Shown in pieces: positions 1 through 10,121 of a stretch of 64,000 bases of DNA. The stretch is from Candidatus Absconditabacteria bacterium. GTDB taxonomy: Bacteria > Patescibacteriota > Gracilibacteria > Absconditabacterales > Absconditicoccaceae. The notes below the pieces were generated by a model. It was given only the letters and a program-made list of their open reading frames with translations. It ran no database searches and was not told the DNA's origin. The position numbers and the translations under genes are program-made. How positions within the stretch are numbered: position 1 is the first letter of the stretch; every line of letters begins with the position of its first letter. Where the stretch lies: NCBI GenBank assembly GCA_028685875.1, contig JAQUDD010000005.1, forward strand, positions 1 to 64,000, written 5' to 3'.

Positions 1-590
1 GAATTTTCTACATACGTGATATCCTTACCATATTCTTCTCTTCTTCTTTGAAGGGACACTCCTTTTACCACACTTCCTACCGTAAGTCCCAGCCATTGAT
101 ATAAATATCCAATCCACTGTGCATCACGAGAGGCGAGGTAATCATTCACGGTTACCACATGTACTCCTTTCCCTTCCAAGGCGTTCAGATATACAGGAGC
201 AGCAGCTACAAGTGTCTTTCCCTCTCCCGTCTTCATTTCTGATATCTTCCCTTGGTGCAAAATAATTCCCCCCAAAAGCTGTACATCATAGGGAATCATA
301 TTCCAAGTCTGCTTTTCTCCTTTTACTTCAAACTCTGATCCTACCATTCTCTTTGCAGCTTGCTTCACAATAGCAAACGCTTCTGGTAAAATCTGATCTA
401 ATGTTTCTCACTTGGTAATTCTCTCCTTAAATTCAGGAGTTTTTGCTTTAATTTCTTCATCACTAAGCGTTTCATATTTTGCAAACCATTCGTTAATTTC
501 CGTTACAATGGGCCGCATTTGCTGCAGTTGTTTCTTGTTGTAATCTCCTCCAATAAGAGTAGTAATCCAGTTAAGCATACCTCTAATCAA
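1..590 (-). CDS. secA: Protein translocase ATPase SecA, N-terminal part (runs off the window)
   Basis: SecA is the ATPase motor that drives preproteins through SecYEG at the inner face of the membrane. The first 196 residues are visible and the rest lies beyond base 1. The Walker A region reads [11 protein letters not shown], and the following [13 protein letters not shown] stretch is typical of SecA nucleotide-binding domain 1. A TGA at 408-410 falls on the conserved glycine before [12 protein letters not shown], so it is read as glycine; in the standard code the gene would look like a 60-residue stub. The start at 588-590 gives the usual short SecA N-terminus. Identity is very secure. Confidence 0.97.
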
Positions 591-724
591 AAATAAAAAT
601 CTGATATTCTATCAGCAATAAACTATACAAATATGGAGCAATAAAACAAATGAAATTTTTCTAAAACAATACAAAGAGAGGTAAATTCTTCTCTAGAGTT
701 ACTATAGTTATCACTCTTTTTTCC

Positions 725-750
725 AAAAAAAGACAGATTTCTCTGTCTTT
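725..750 (-). terminator. Rho-independent terminator of the pyruvate kinase-like gene
   Basis: A perfect 9-bp stem (729-737 with 742-750, loop TTTC) is followed on the minus strand by a run of Ts (A run at 725-731 on plus). It lies 25 bases after the stop of the pyruvate kinase-like gene. Confidence 0.85.
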
Positions 751-774
751 CTTCTCTTGCATAGAGGATTATCC

Positions 775-2178
775 CTAAATATTCTTGAAATTATACAGTT
801 CAACTCCATTAATCATGTCTGATTTTACCTCAGAATTGGATTCATTTGCCTGAACAATCAAGATTTTATCATCAAGGGAAATATTCCCTTTAAAGATAAT
901 TCTGATCATCTCTTTCCCAATTCTCTTGAGATTCTCATAGTTGAAGGATTGAGAAATCTTATATCCTTTTACTCCCCGGATCACATTAAGAAATCTGTAG
1001 GTATCATTCCCCTTAGTAAAGGTAATAACAGGGACACTCGGATTGAGTGATGCGATTCTTGCAGAAGTATATCCATTTTCTGTAAAGCAAACAATCGCTT
1101 TAATATTGAGTTCCTTGGTGATTCTATATGCATTATAAATGATATAATCCCTTACTTCAAAATCAGCCTCATCAAATCTTTTAAGATCTTTCTCAGCAAC
1201 TTGGAGTTCATATTTTTCTAGTGCAGTTTCCAAAACACTAATTGTATCAAAGACATCATCTTCAACGATCATGGTCCCTAGATTCAGTCCATCAACCCCT
1301 GTCTTGCAAAGTGTTTGAAGTATTTGATCTTGTTTAAGTGCATAATTTTTATTTCTTCCTCCCTTGATATAACTTACCAGAACCGGGATTCCCTTCCCTC
1401 TAATCCGTGCGATACAATCTTCCAAACTTTTCTCACTCAACCAAGGATTAATCATATCAGCTACCAAAATAATTCCCTCAGCTGCCTGCATAATTTCATC
1501 AAGATGTTCTAATCCATGCTGAGTTTCAATCTTTGCAAAGATTTTCATTTCAGCTTTATTGTGATCTTGCAAGAAGGAACGCATATCCTTGATATGCTGT
1601 GCAGAATAGGCGGCAGATACCGCTAAAATATGGGTTCCGTATTCAATCCCTCGGAGAATGTCTTTTTTGTCTTGTTCACTAATCGTGCTAATTTCTTCTT
1701 CATGGTGTTCTAGGCTTACTCTATCATACTGAAAAATCTGACCTGTAGCTGCAGAGAGGACTTTACATTCCGCATAATCTTCTTTCTTCTCTTCTACTCT
1801 GAGCACTACTTCAGACTGCTCAAAAACAATCTCACTTCCTAGAGGAACTTTGTCTAGATGAGCGTAATCAATATAAATTTTCTTATCACTTTCTTGGGTA
1901 TATTCAGAATAATCAATAGTGATAGTCTGGTTCTTTTTAACTGGGATGTCTGTAGTGTTTTTTACCCTAACATTATTCCCTTTTGTCTCCAGAATAATCG
2001 TCTTGCTATTGTCCAGCTTCATCAAGGTATCGATATATTTCTTATTATTATCATCGAATCCACGAGAAAGCGTAATGCTAAATGCATCCACCATATTGAT
2101 AATTTTTGAGAGAACGGTTTCTTTAGCCAAAATAGGGCTAACACTCGCTATAATCTTGGTGAAACGAAAGTTATTCAT
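775..2178 (-). CDS. Degenerate pyruvate kinase paralogue, probable pseudoenzyme
   Basis: The 467-residue length and colinear motifs place this in the pyruvate kinase family: KIIASVSP at the N-terminus, then ETKG and AKIETQHG. Most catalytic positions seen in active enzymes are changed. The RLNFSH segment is SITLSRGF, losing the Arg and Asn that bind ATP and K+. DTKGPEIR is ETKGNNVR, and the metal-binding ARGDLG motif is VADMINP. The catalytic Lys of the KIE motif remains. No TGA occurs in frame and the stop is TAG. A second, intact pyruvate kinase lies at 43273-44691, so this copy is free to have another role, perhaps regulatory or structural. Function is unknown; family membership is clear. 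Confidence 0.85.
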   Translation of the reverse strand: MNNFRFTKIIASVSPILAKETVLSKIINMVDAFSITLSRGFDDNNKKYIDTLMKLDNSKTIILETKGNNVRVKNTTDIPVKKNQTITIDYSEYTQESDKKIYIDYAHLDKVPLGSEIVFEQSEVVLRVEEKKEDYAECKVLSAATGQIFQYDRVSLEHHEEEISTISEQDKKDILRGIEYGTHILAVSAAYSAQHIKDMRSFLQDHNKAEMKIFAKIETQHGLEHLDEIMQAAEGIILVADMINPWLSEKSLEDCIARIRGKGIPVLVSYIKGGRNKNYALKQDQILQTLCKTGVDGLNLGTMIVEDDVFDTISVLETALEKYELQVAEKDLKRFDEADFEVRDYIIYNAYRITKELNIKAIVCFTENGYTSARIASLNPSVPVITFTKGNDTYRFLNVIRGVKGYKISQSFNYENLKRIGKEMIRIIFKGNISLDDKILIVQANESNSEVKSDMINGVELYNFKNI

Positions 2179-2340
2179 ACAAAAAAAAGGACAGATAAAG
2201 GGCGGCGTCTTATACTCATTTTTTTGAAAAATGCAAGAGAAGATTCCTTGTGAATACGAAGAAAACAGCTCTTAAGCTATATTTCTAGTCTCTATTTTCT
2301 TTATTTACTCTTTAGATACTATTAAAAATACTCAACTCAA

Positions 2341-3780
2341 TTATCTATCATCTACCACTACAAAACCTCTTCTCTCAATTTGTCTCACAGCATTTCTATC
2401 ATTGATAGAGATAATTCCATTTGCATCAGTTCTCATCTGTTTAATTTCGTCCCCTACGAGAAGAGAAATATCTTTATTCTGATATCCATCAGGAAAAGCA
2501 ATAATGAGTTGTCCACTTTTCTTTCCTCCACTAATGTCTGTCTTCACTTCCAAAAGAGGAAGTTCATCAAAGGTCTTTACAGTAATAGAAACTCAGACAG
2601 CTTTTTCAAGTTCTCCGATTGCAGAGCCACCTCTTCCAATGATTTTTCCTTTCACAAATTCAGGAACATAGAGTTCAATACTATTCCCTCTCATCTTAAC
2701 CACAAATTCGCAGTTCAGAATGTTTTTTAGTTTCTTCTCAATTCCTTCTTTTGCATATCCTGAAATTGTTGCTTTTCTATTGGCAGCAGGAGTTCCTTCT
2801 GTTCCTTCTTCAGGAATTGGCATTACCATTACTTGTTCACCAAAGGTATAGATTTCATAGAGCTTTCTTTTACTTAAAAATGAAGATACTACGATCACGG
2901 GTCTTGCAAGTTCTTCACTGAGCATTCCATCAGGAACTTTCGCTGTAAGCTCAAGTTGAAGGATTTCAGAAATCTGACCTTTATCAATAAAAATCACGGT
3001 ATCAAGGACCTGCGGGATCATTCCCATCTCGATTGATCCAATGAATCTCTGAATACTATCAATCGGCTTGGTAGCATGGATCACTCCCACCATTCCAATT
3101 CCTGTCAATCTCAAGTCTTTATAGAGCTCGAAATCAGGTTTATTTCTTACTTCATCATAAATGGTATAGTCAGGTCTGGAAAGAAGTAAAATATCTCTTA
3201 CTTCATCGTGAGAACCGTGCGTAAAACTATATTGCACCACATCATCATCTACCATGAGATCACGAGGAGATTCCACGGTTTTAATGATATGATTGTCTTG
3301 ATGATAGACTTGTACCAATGCTTGCACAAAGGTAGATTTTCCACTTCCAGGAGCTCCAGAAACTAGAATTCCTTTTGCAGTATTTCTGAGTAATTCAAAG
3401 GTTTCTTCACTGAGATTATAATCTTCAATCGTGGTTTTTTTTACCGGTCTTACCGCAGTAATTTCCAGTCCATCTGAAAGAGGAGGGTATACAATTACAA
3501 TTCTGTAGGGTCCGAGCTGCAACACTTTGGAAAGTTTTCTGTCAATTTCTAGAAAATTCCCTCTCTGATTGGTAGCTTCTTGAAAAATCTGATCAATGAG
3601 TGCTTTCAGATTTTCTTCACTCATAATTTCCTTTTCATCCATCACAGGTTTCCAGTTTCCGGGAAATCCCTTTTTTCTGAGAACAGGTCTGTCAGCCTTA
3701 AGATGGAGGGACATTGTTGTTTCGTCGAAATAGATATCAAGAGCATAAGTCTGTGTTTCTTTCTCTACTTTTGTTGTCAT
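2341..3780 (-). CDS. PilT-like ATPase with C-terminal KH domain
   Basis: A 479-residue protein with a secretion-type ATPase core: Walker A SGAPGSGKSTF near residue 145, then a Walker B-like DYTIYDEVR and the HATKPIDSIQRF segment typical of PilT-like ATPases. Near residue 390 the KH signature IIGRGGSAIGELEKAVGVSI appears, its GRGG being the nucleic-acid-binding loop. One in-frame TGA (2593-2595) lies in this KH helix at a glycine. The ATPase-KH order matches COG1855-type ATPases, common in archaea and CPR bacteria, but I see no N-terminal PIN nuclease domain; the first ~110 residues are different. Probable role: a nucleic-acid-associated motor. Not a pilus retraction ATPase. Confidence 0.8.
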
Positions 3781-3964
3781 TGAGTTTTATTTAGAAAGTA
3801 TAAAGCATCCTAAGTATAAATAGCTTCTTCATTTTTGCAAATAATAAAAAATATTCTTCAGCTTTTTCTTAGTTTTTCTCTTCCTATATGTTGATTTTTT
3901 CGCTAGTTTCCATATAAGCGACATAGTAAAAAGGTGTATTTAGTTCTTATCGCTATTCTAGATA

Positions 3965-4534
3965 ATGTATTTTCATCTGATTGGAATTAAAGAAAAAGAG
4001 AAACAACAGTTCCAAATAGACATTCTCTGTGAAGCTGGTTCTGAAGAAGAACTAAAGTATTTTTTGGATGCACGGTGAGTAGTGGTAGTTTCTTTAGAAA
4101 ATTATACTTCTGACCCCATCAGTTTTGGAAGATTAAGAGCAGAAATCGAGGTAAAAAACCAAAAGATCCAGATCGTATTACAGAGAACGGAATTAGAGGA
4201 AACCATAAACTTTCTCTACGATATGGGAACAAGAGTGCTAGATATCAATTATCTGGATACTCCCTTTACTCAACAGGAAATAACACAGCTTATCAACAAA
4301 GTGGAGCATGAATTTGCCCAAGAAACCAAAATTCTTCAAGCTGAGAAAGATGCAGGAGAACAAAAAGAGAAGAAGAAATACACAAATAAGAGTATCCCTC
4401 AGACAATAAAGATTATTAATGATAATGTGGATCGTATTGATCAGCTTCTACTTATTGGAAACACAATCTTAGATTTCCAAGAAAAAAAACAGTTAACAGA
4501 AATTGCCAATGAGCTAAAAAAAATCAGACTTTGA
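3965..4534 (+). CDS. Unknown protein with GspF/PilC N-terminal-like segment
   Basis: A 189-residue soluble protein, first of three same-strand genes (15-base gaps). One in-frame TGA at 4076-4078 joins the N-terminal 37 residues to the rest. The segment AGSEEELKYFLDARG followed by VVVVSLE resembles the small N-terminal beta domain of type IV pilus/secretion membrane proteins (PilC/GspF), but no GspF transmembrane domain follows. The C-terminal half is charged and helical. I do not recognise the family. The ATG at 3965 is the first in frame and is kept because the domain-like segment begins directly after it. Confidence 0.75.
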
Positions 4535-4549
4535 ACTAACTTCAACAAA

Positions 4550-5083
4550 ATGGTAATTCTTCTCCTTGATGCTCAGGGAGTAATTGAGAAAAATGAGGAG
4601 AAAGTACTTATAGCCCTTGATGATAAGAAATTTCTCATTGACAGAAATAGTATCATTTCCAATATTGATGTAATTTCAGAATCCTCAAAGCAGACCCAAG
4701 CAGAGGAGAGAAAAATGCTCAAACAAGTATTGAGTACCAAAGATGTTCTTTATGTAAGTGGGAAAAATATCACTACTTTTGCAAATTTTCTGTATAAAGA
4801 TTTGTTACTTTCTTTTACAACTCCTCAGCAGTTCATAGCTAATTGTTTGCTCCGGTGTGAATATCTGCTTCTGGTCACTGTGGTAGGATATGCAGTACGA
4901 GGATTTATTCTATGAGATGGATCATCTCTCTATCTTTTTCATATGGGGTTAGCGGGGACTCTTCTTTATCTCTATTTGCTCATCAGTCCTAAAAGACTTT
5001 CTACCCAAATTCTTTGAATATTAGGGGGGGCTGTTATATACTATATTCTCTATTCCTTGCTCAGCAATACGTTCGCTTTTTAA
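4550..5083 (+). CDS. Unknown membrane protein
   Basis: A 177-residue protein with a soluble N-terminal ~100 residues and two or three hydrophobic segments near the C-terminus (around residues 103-175). Two TGA codons (4913, 5015) fall within the membrane part and read as glycine, for example in LGILGGAVIYY. The stop is TAA at 5081. It sits between the preceding unknown gene and the large polytopic protein, 14-15 bases from each, so the three are probably co-transcribed. No family recognised. Confidence 0.7.
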
Positions 5084-5097
5084 CTCCTTGAGAGATA

Positions 5098-6438
5098 ATG
5101 GCTCTTCTTCTTTCCTTTATGATGTCGGTATTATTTTCACTCTTTTTCTACAGGATAGGAGTATGGTATTTTGCGTTTTTGCCAATTGCATTTTTTATAT
5201 TTATGCTGACTCATAGTTTCGGAAAAATCTTTACTCAGATAGATGTAAAAGATTCCCGATATACGTATAGCTTATTTCTGATTTGGATCCTCGTAATGAT
5301 AGGAATTAGTGGTTTGCTCTTTTTTGTAGGAATCAAAGAAATTCACGTTTTTCTCTCTTTGCTAGTTCTCAATATCTTCCTTCGAATTGCTGCCCATGTT
5401 TTTGATTATCAGGATGGAAAAGAGCTCTTTGAGTATGGTGCCTACGTCCTTACTATTATTATTTTAGGAGAGAGTCTGATTTCTTATGGATGGAAGACAC
5501 TTCGAATTGTAGCAAGTATATTCGTCTTGCTTCGACTCTGAATATATGCGTTTATGGTATACATTCTTCCTCTTTTGTTTCCTACCGTCAAAAGATATGA
5601 ATATCAGCTGGCACTTACAGGTCTAGTTGCCTTGTTAATGTTCATTATCAATAGCTTGACTCCATTAGGATTCTGACTACTTCTTTCCTTATGAGTATTA
5701 AGCGTTGTATACGGAGTAATCTATCTTATCTTACAACGGAAAGTACAACCAAAAGAGAGCACAACAATTTCTGTCAGGAAAATCTTAGCAGGAGAAAGGA
5801 TAGCTAAAGATACACCTCATATTGCTCTACGAAAAACTTCTTTACATTATCGAGTCAAAGATGCTCCTCAACGAATGATTCGCTCTCTAGAAATTCCAAA
5901 CCTTGTCTTGCTCCTTGGAGTATTGGCTTCTTATTTAGGAAGTTTAGTCTTTGGACAGGGAGGATTAGATCTGTATTATCGGTTAGCACTACTAGTCTTT
6001 GGTGTCAACATTTACTTACTCAAAAAAGAAAAGTTTGCCACTAATATCTCCAGGTTTGCACTTGCATTGGTAGCAAATTTTGCAATTTACTCAGCACTGC
6101 TAGCTGCAGGTGGAGACAATATCCCAAATATCCTTCCTATAGCTGTTCTTTGGACCTTTGTATGCCAAATTGCCCTCTTCTACATTCCTCGTATCAAATC
6201 ATCGGTCTTCTTCAGCAAAAAAGACTATCTCTATCGAATCATCGTAAGTTGCCTCGCAATTGTATGTAATATTATCTTGCTTTTCCAATTATCCCTTCCG
6301 GGGCAGTTTCTGTTTTCTCTCATCTTCTTTTATTGTGGGGTAGAACTGATGGTTCTCTACTACCTCTTCCAGTATCTTAGTGGAATGGAAGACCTCTCAG
6401 ACGAAAAAAAAGCTGAACTCTCCAATAGCTCAGATTAA
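5098..6438 (+). CDS. Polytopic membrane protein of unknown function
   Basis: A 446-residue protein made largely of hydrophobic helices: several between residues 1 and 210, then a soluble loop with many basic residues (about 215-255), then more helices to about residue 430. Three TGA codons near 5539-5691 read as glycine and bridge what would be two separate standard-code fragments. A GAGAG stretch just upstream may serve as ribosome binding site for the ATG at 5098. Last gene of the three-gene plus-strand set. I see no transporter or enzyme signature. Confidence 0.75.
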
Positions 6439-6496
6439 ATTGCTTTTTCTCATCCCCCAGCTCCTTCTCGATCAACTTCCCAATTACGCGTCTAAC

Positions 6497-6859
6497 TTAA
6501 GATTGAGGAACCTGGATAGACTCAATATTTGCATCCAAAAGATTGATACTCGGTCCATAAAGATCAGAGTCTGTAAGCTTGTCTCGATTACTTCTTCTCA
6601 AATCTAAAATCTGTGTCTTCATAATCTCATTATTGAAGTTAACATTACTAAGTTTATTATTTGCTTGTCTCAAAAAGTACCCCTCGGTAGAAGACTTATT
6701 CACAAAAATCAAGAACATCACCAAACAAAATAAAATCAATATTCCCAAAATAATGATCTGAATGAGAGAAACAAATTCTTTCCTGATCCTATACTTAGTA
6801 AGCCAACTTTGATAGGCTTTGTGAAAGTTTCCTTCACTAAAGAGTAATAACTTCTTCAT
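6497..6859 (-). CDS. FtsL-like single-pass membrane protein
   Basis: A 120-residue bitopic protein: a basic N-terminal tail, one transmembrane helix (about residues 35-55), then an extracytoplasmic segment with a short predicted coiled coil. Sequence alone is not diagnostic. Its position 16 bases after rsmH, the place held by ftsL in the dcw cluster, and its size and topology suggest the divisome protein FtsL, which forms a complex with FtsB/FtsQ. No in-frame TGA; stop TAA. Confidence 0.6.
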   Translation of the reverse strand: MKKLLLFSEGNFHKAYQSWLTKYRIRKEFVSLIQIIILGILILFCLVMFLIFVNKSSTEGYFLRQANNKLSNVNFNNEIMKTQILDLRRSNRDKLTDSDLYGPSINLLDANIESIQVPQS

Positions 6860-6875
6860 TTAAGAATACTAGGAG

Positions 6876-7760
6876 TTAAACAACTTTTTCTATAATTCTG
6901 AGTTTTGCACTTCTTGCAGCCTTATTTTTTTCAACCTCTTTATAATGGGGCTGAATCACTTTCTTATGCACAAGTCTAAACTTCCCTCCTTCTTCGAGGG
7001 CCTTAAAAGCGAATTTCGTAATCCTATCTTCGATACTATGATAGGTCATAATCGCACATCTTCCTCATTTTGTTAGTACATTGGGAAAGTCTTGTAAGAA
7101 TTGTTCTAGTTGTTCAAGCTCTTTATTAGTTTCAATCCTTAATACCTGAAAGATTACAGCGATCTTTTTCTGGTTACAATGAAGATTGTAGAGAATCTCT
7201 TTGAGTTCTCAAGTGCTTTCTATCTTCTTTTTCTTTCTTTCTTCAATAATCCCTTTAGCAAAATATTCAGCACTCTTTTCTGAAAAGTCTCCATATTTTA
7301 TCAAAATCCTTACAAGTTCTTGAAGAGAGTAGTGATTCACAATATCTTTCGCTGTTGTCTTGGCATCTTGGTTAAACCTCATGTCAAGATCTGCGTCTGT
7401 CTTGATAGAGAAGCCTCTTTCCCCATCTTTGAAATGTTCCATATTTACTCCCAGATCCAGAAGCATAAAATCAAACTTCCCTTCTTGTTCTCAGATAGAT
7501 CTAATTGCCGCATAACTACTATGAAGCAGTTTCACTTGTTTATTTCGTTTCCCAATAAATACCTCCCCTTTATCCATGACTCTTTGATCCAGGTCGCAAG
7601 CAATTACCTCTACTTTTTGACCAGGATGCTGTTCTTCTCGATGGTTAAGTAAATATTCTACATGTCCTCAATGTCCGAAAGTTCCATCAAAATACCTCCC
7701 AAAACTGTTAGGAAGATTTTCAAAGGTTTCCCTCGCCAATACTGGAGTATGTCTGAGCAT
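6876..7760 (-). CDS. rsmH: 16S rRNA (cytosine-1402-N4)-methyltransferase RsmH (MraW)
   Basis: RsmH methylates N4 of C1402 in the decoding centre of 16S rRNA using SAM. The protein is 294 residues, close to the usual ~310. It starts with MLRHTPVLARET and has DGTFGHGGH (SAM motif I, one Gly encoded by TGA), LLDLGVN in place of the usual DLGVSS, and GRCAIMTYHSIEDR near the C-terminus, matching the family's SFHSLED(R) motif. Four or more TGA codons are in frame, all at family glycines. Upstream neighbour of the FtsL-like gene, as in the division/cell-wall cluster; no mraZ is seen. Confidence 0.95.
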
Positions 7761-7998
7761 GCACTATTCATAAATAAATATCTCTTTGTTTAGTCTTTTC
7801 CTCAGGAATTTCAAAGATAAAACATCCTTCTAAAATCTAAGTACCCTATAATTTGACATTATATAATATTATGATGATGCGCTATATTAAAGTAAAATAC
7901 TGCAGAATACCTATAATCTAAAAAGAGAAAATTGCTTGCAATTGTGGTCGGAAACACTATACACAAAAGCATCAGATTTTTATTATTTTTTAGTACCT

Positions 7999-8619
7999 AT
8001 GGCAAAGAGAACCATTCAGAACAGAACTATTGAAGTAATTCTTCTTCAGAGTGATAAGCATCTTGGAGAAAAATATGAAGTAGTAAGAGTAAAACCTATT
8101 TTCGCAAGAAATATTTTGTTACCAAAAGGATTAGCAGTAGTAGCTGATAAAGCAGCAAAAAACAACTACAAGCAAAAAATGGAGGCAGCTACTACAGCAA
8201 GAGCTAAAAAAGCTACTTCACTTGAAGACTTGTTTACAAAAATCTCAAATGACGAAGGAATTGTGATCATCAGAAAGGCAAACGATGACAATACCTTATA
8301 TGCAAAGGTAGATGAACATGATATCGCGGAAAAGATCAAAGAAATTTACCAAACTGAAGTGGATGCCCATCTCTTCAAGCTCAAAAAGAAGCTCAGCGAA
8401 GTGGGAACGCACGCCGTAATATTCACTTACAACGATCTCAAAAGAGAAATTATCGTAAAGATTGAAGCAGAAGTTTCAGCGAAACAAGAAAAGAAAGCTG
8501 AAGCTACAGAAGCAGTAGAACAAGTAAAGACTAAAGAAGAACTCAAAGCTGAAAGAGATACCTTAAGAGCAAAAGAAAAGGCTGAAAAAATTGTAAAGCT
8601 AAAAGAAAAGTATAAATAA
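7999..8619 (+). CDS. rplI: 50S ribosomal protein L9
   Basis: L9 bridges the base of the L1 stalk to the rest of the large subunit. After a basic lead MAKRTIQNRT the classical N-domain follows: IEVILLQSDKHLGEKYEVV and FARNILLPKGLAV. The C-terminal domain is present, then a charged Lys/Glu/Ala tail (last ~45 residues) not usual for L9, giving 206 residues against about 150. The reading frame extends upstream to 7936, but ATG 7999 is preferred because it begins just before the L9 core. A possible -10 (TATAAT, 7912-7917) lies upstream. Ends before a strong hairpin. Confidence 0.93.
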   Translation: MAKRTIQNRTIEVILLQSDKHLGEKYEVVRVKPIFARNILLPKGLAVVADKAAKNNYKQKMEAATTARAKKATSLEDLFTKISNDEGIVIIRKANDDNTLYAKVDEHDIAEKIKEIYQTEVDAHLFKLKKKLSEVGTHAVIFTYNDLKREIIVKIEAEVSAKQEKKAEATEAVEQVKTKEELKAERDTLRAKEKAEKIVKLKEKYK

Positions 8620-8635
8620 GAAAATATCTTCTCCA

Positions 8636-8668
8636 TAAAAAAAAGACTCCTATAGGGAGTTTTTTTTA
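8636..8668 (+). terminator. Terminator of rplI, probably bidirectional
   Basis: The stem pairs ACTCC (8646-8650) with GGAGT (8656-8660), and flanking A and T runs extend the pairing on both sides. The T run 8660-8667 ends rplI transcripts; the opposite A run can serve the convergent cls gene. Confidence 0.8.
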
Positions 8669-8690
8669 ATTCAAGGTAGATACCTAAATA

Positions 8691-10100
8691 TTACATCAAA
8701 GGAGCAAACAGTCTCACAATAGATTGCGTTACTTTTCTAATCTTACTTCTTTTTTGTCGCTGTTCTAAAAGGATTTCTTTACAGTCTTTTATATCTTTTT
8801 CAAAGAGAGACTTTTGCTCTTTAGCGATCTGCTGATCATAGAGGTAGCAGTTGCATTCAAAGTTATATTCAAAGCTTCTAAAATCCATATTCATAGAGCC
8901 AAAACTGCTGAGATAGTCATCTGCGACAAGTGTCTTTGCGTGAATGAAACAGGTTTCGTGCTCATAAATCTTTACTCCCACTTGGAGGAGATCTCTATAG
9001 TAGGATTGTGCAGCCATATGGACAAAAGGAGAGTCAGAGTGTCTGCTTAGCATAATGCGCACATCAATCCCACTCATTGCAACGATTTTGAGGGCATTGA
9101 TGAGTCCTTCCGTTGGCAAGAAGTAGGGAGTCTGAATATATAAATACTTTTTTGTGTTGCTTACAATCTGAATCGTAGCAAGAAGTAGGGTCTTTTGCTC
9201 GAAATTTGGTCCTCCAGAGACGATTTGAAAAAGATTCTCACTCGTTTTCTCCATATCAGGAAAGAAATATTCGACATCTTTAATATCTTTCTGTTCTGAA
9301 ATAAGTCGATCAAGGACAAATTCAGTTTGAATACCATACACGCCATGTCCATGAATTCTCAGATGGGCGTCTTTTCGTGTAGGATCATAAAAGTATCTAT
9401 CTCCGATATTCATTCCTCCGATATATCCGATCTTCCCATCAATGATTGCGAGTTTTTTATGATTACGGTAGTTGATCTTACTTTTGAAGGCAGGGAAAGA
9501 AACTTTCATAAAAGGACAGACTAGAATTCCCGCCTTTTTCATCTCATTATAGAAGCGGGGAGGGATTCTTCGGCCGGCTACATTATCATAAAGAAATCTA
9601 ACCTTTACTCCTTCCTGGGCTCTTTTCATAAGGGCCTGTTTAACGAGATTTCCACTTTTATCATTTTCGAAGATATAGTATTCCATATGGATATGATGTT
9701 GAGCTTGCTGGATATCTTGCAGAAGTTGATCAAGTTTTTCTTTTCCCTGAAGGATTGTTATCTCACTCCCTGCTCGGAGAGAAGATCCCCCTCCTTCCTC
9801 TATGAGGTGTGCAAGACTTTGATAGTTTTCTTCTGGTTGTTGGGTATCCTGCTGGATATCAAAACGAAAAGGATTTTTCTTCAGTCTTTTTTGGAAAGTA
9901 CGAAGAATCTTTTTTGCTTTCCGGTCTTCTCCCCCAAAGAGATGATAGCAGATAATTCAGACAAGAGGGAGAAATACAAGAATTAATACTCGAGCAAGAG
10001 TCCTAATAGGGTTTCTATTCTCAGAAATAATAGCAAAAAGTGCATGAAGTATTGTAAGCCCATAGGCAAAGTAAATAAGGTAATACCACCAAGATTCCAT
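8691..10100 (-). CDS. cls: Cardiolipin synthase-like phospholipase D family protein (copy 1)
   Basis: A 469-residue membrane enzyme expected to join two phosphatidylglycerols into cardiolipin. Two N-terminal membrane segments (residues about 5-60, PLDNc type, one TGA-encoded Gly) precede two HKD motifs: HKKLAIIDG with GYIGGMN, and HAKTLVADDYLSSFGSMN. The usual C-terminal LFAPLM ends the protein. It is the last gene of a glycosyltransferase-cls-cls operon, 21 bases after its tandem paralogue. Start at 10098-10100 chosen because it yields the complete N-terminal membrane region. Confidence 0.93.
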
Positions 10101-10121
10101 ATATTTCTTTCATAAAATAAA

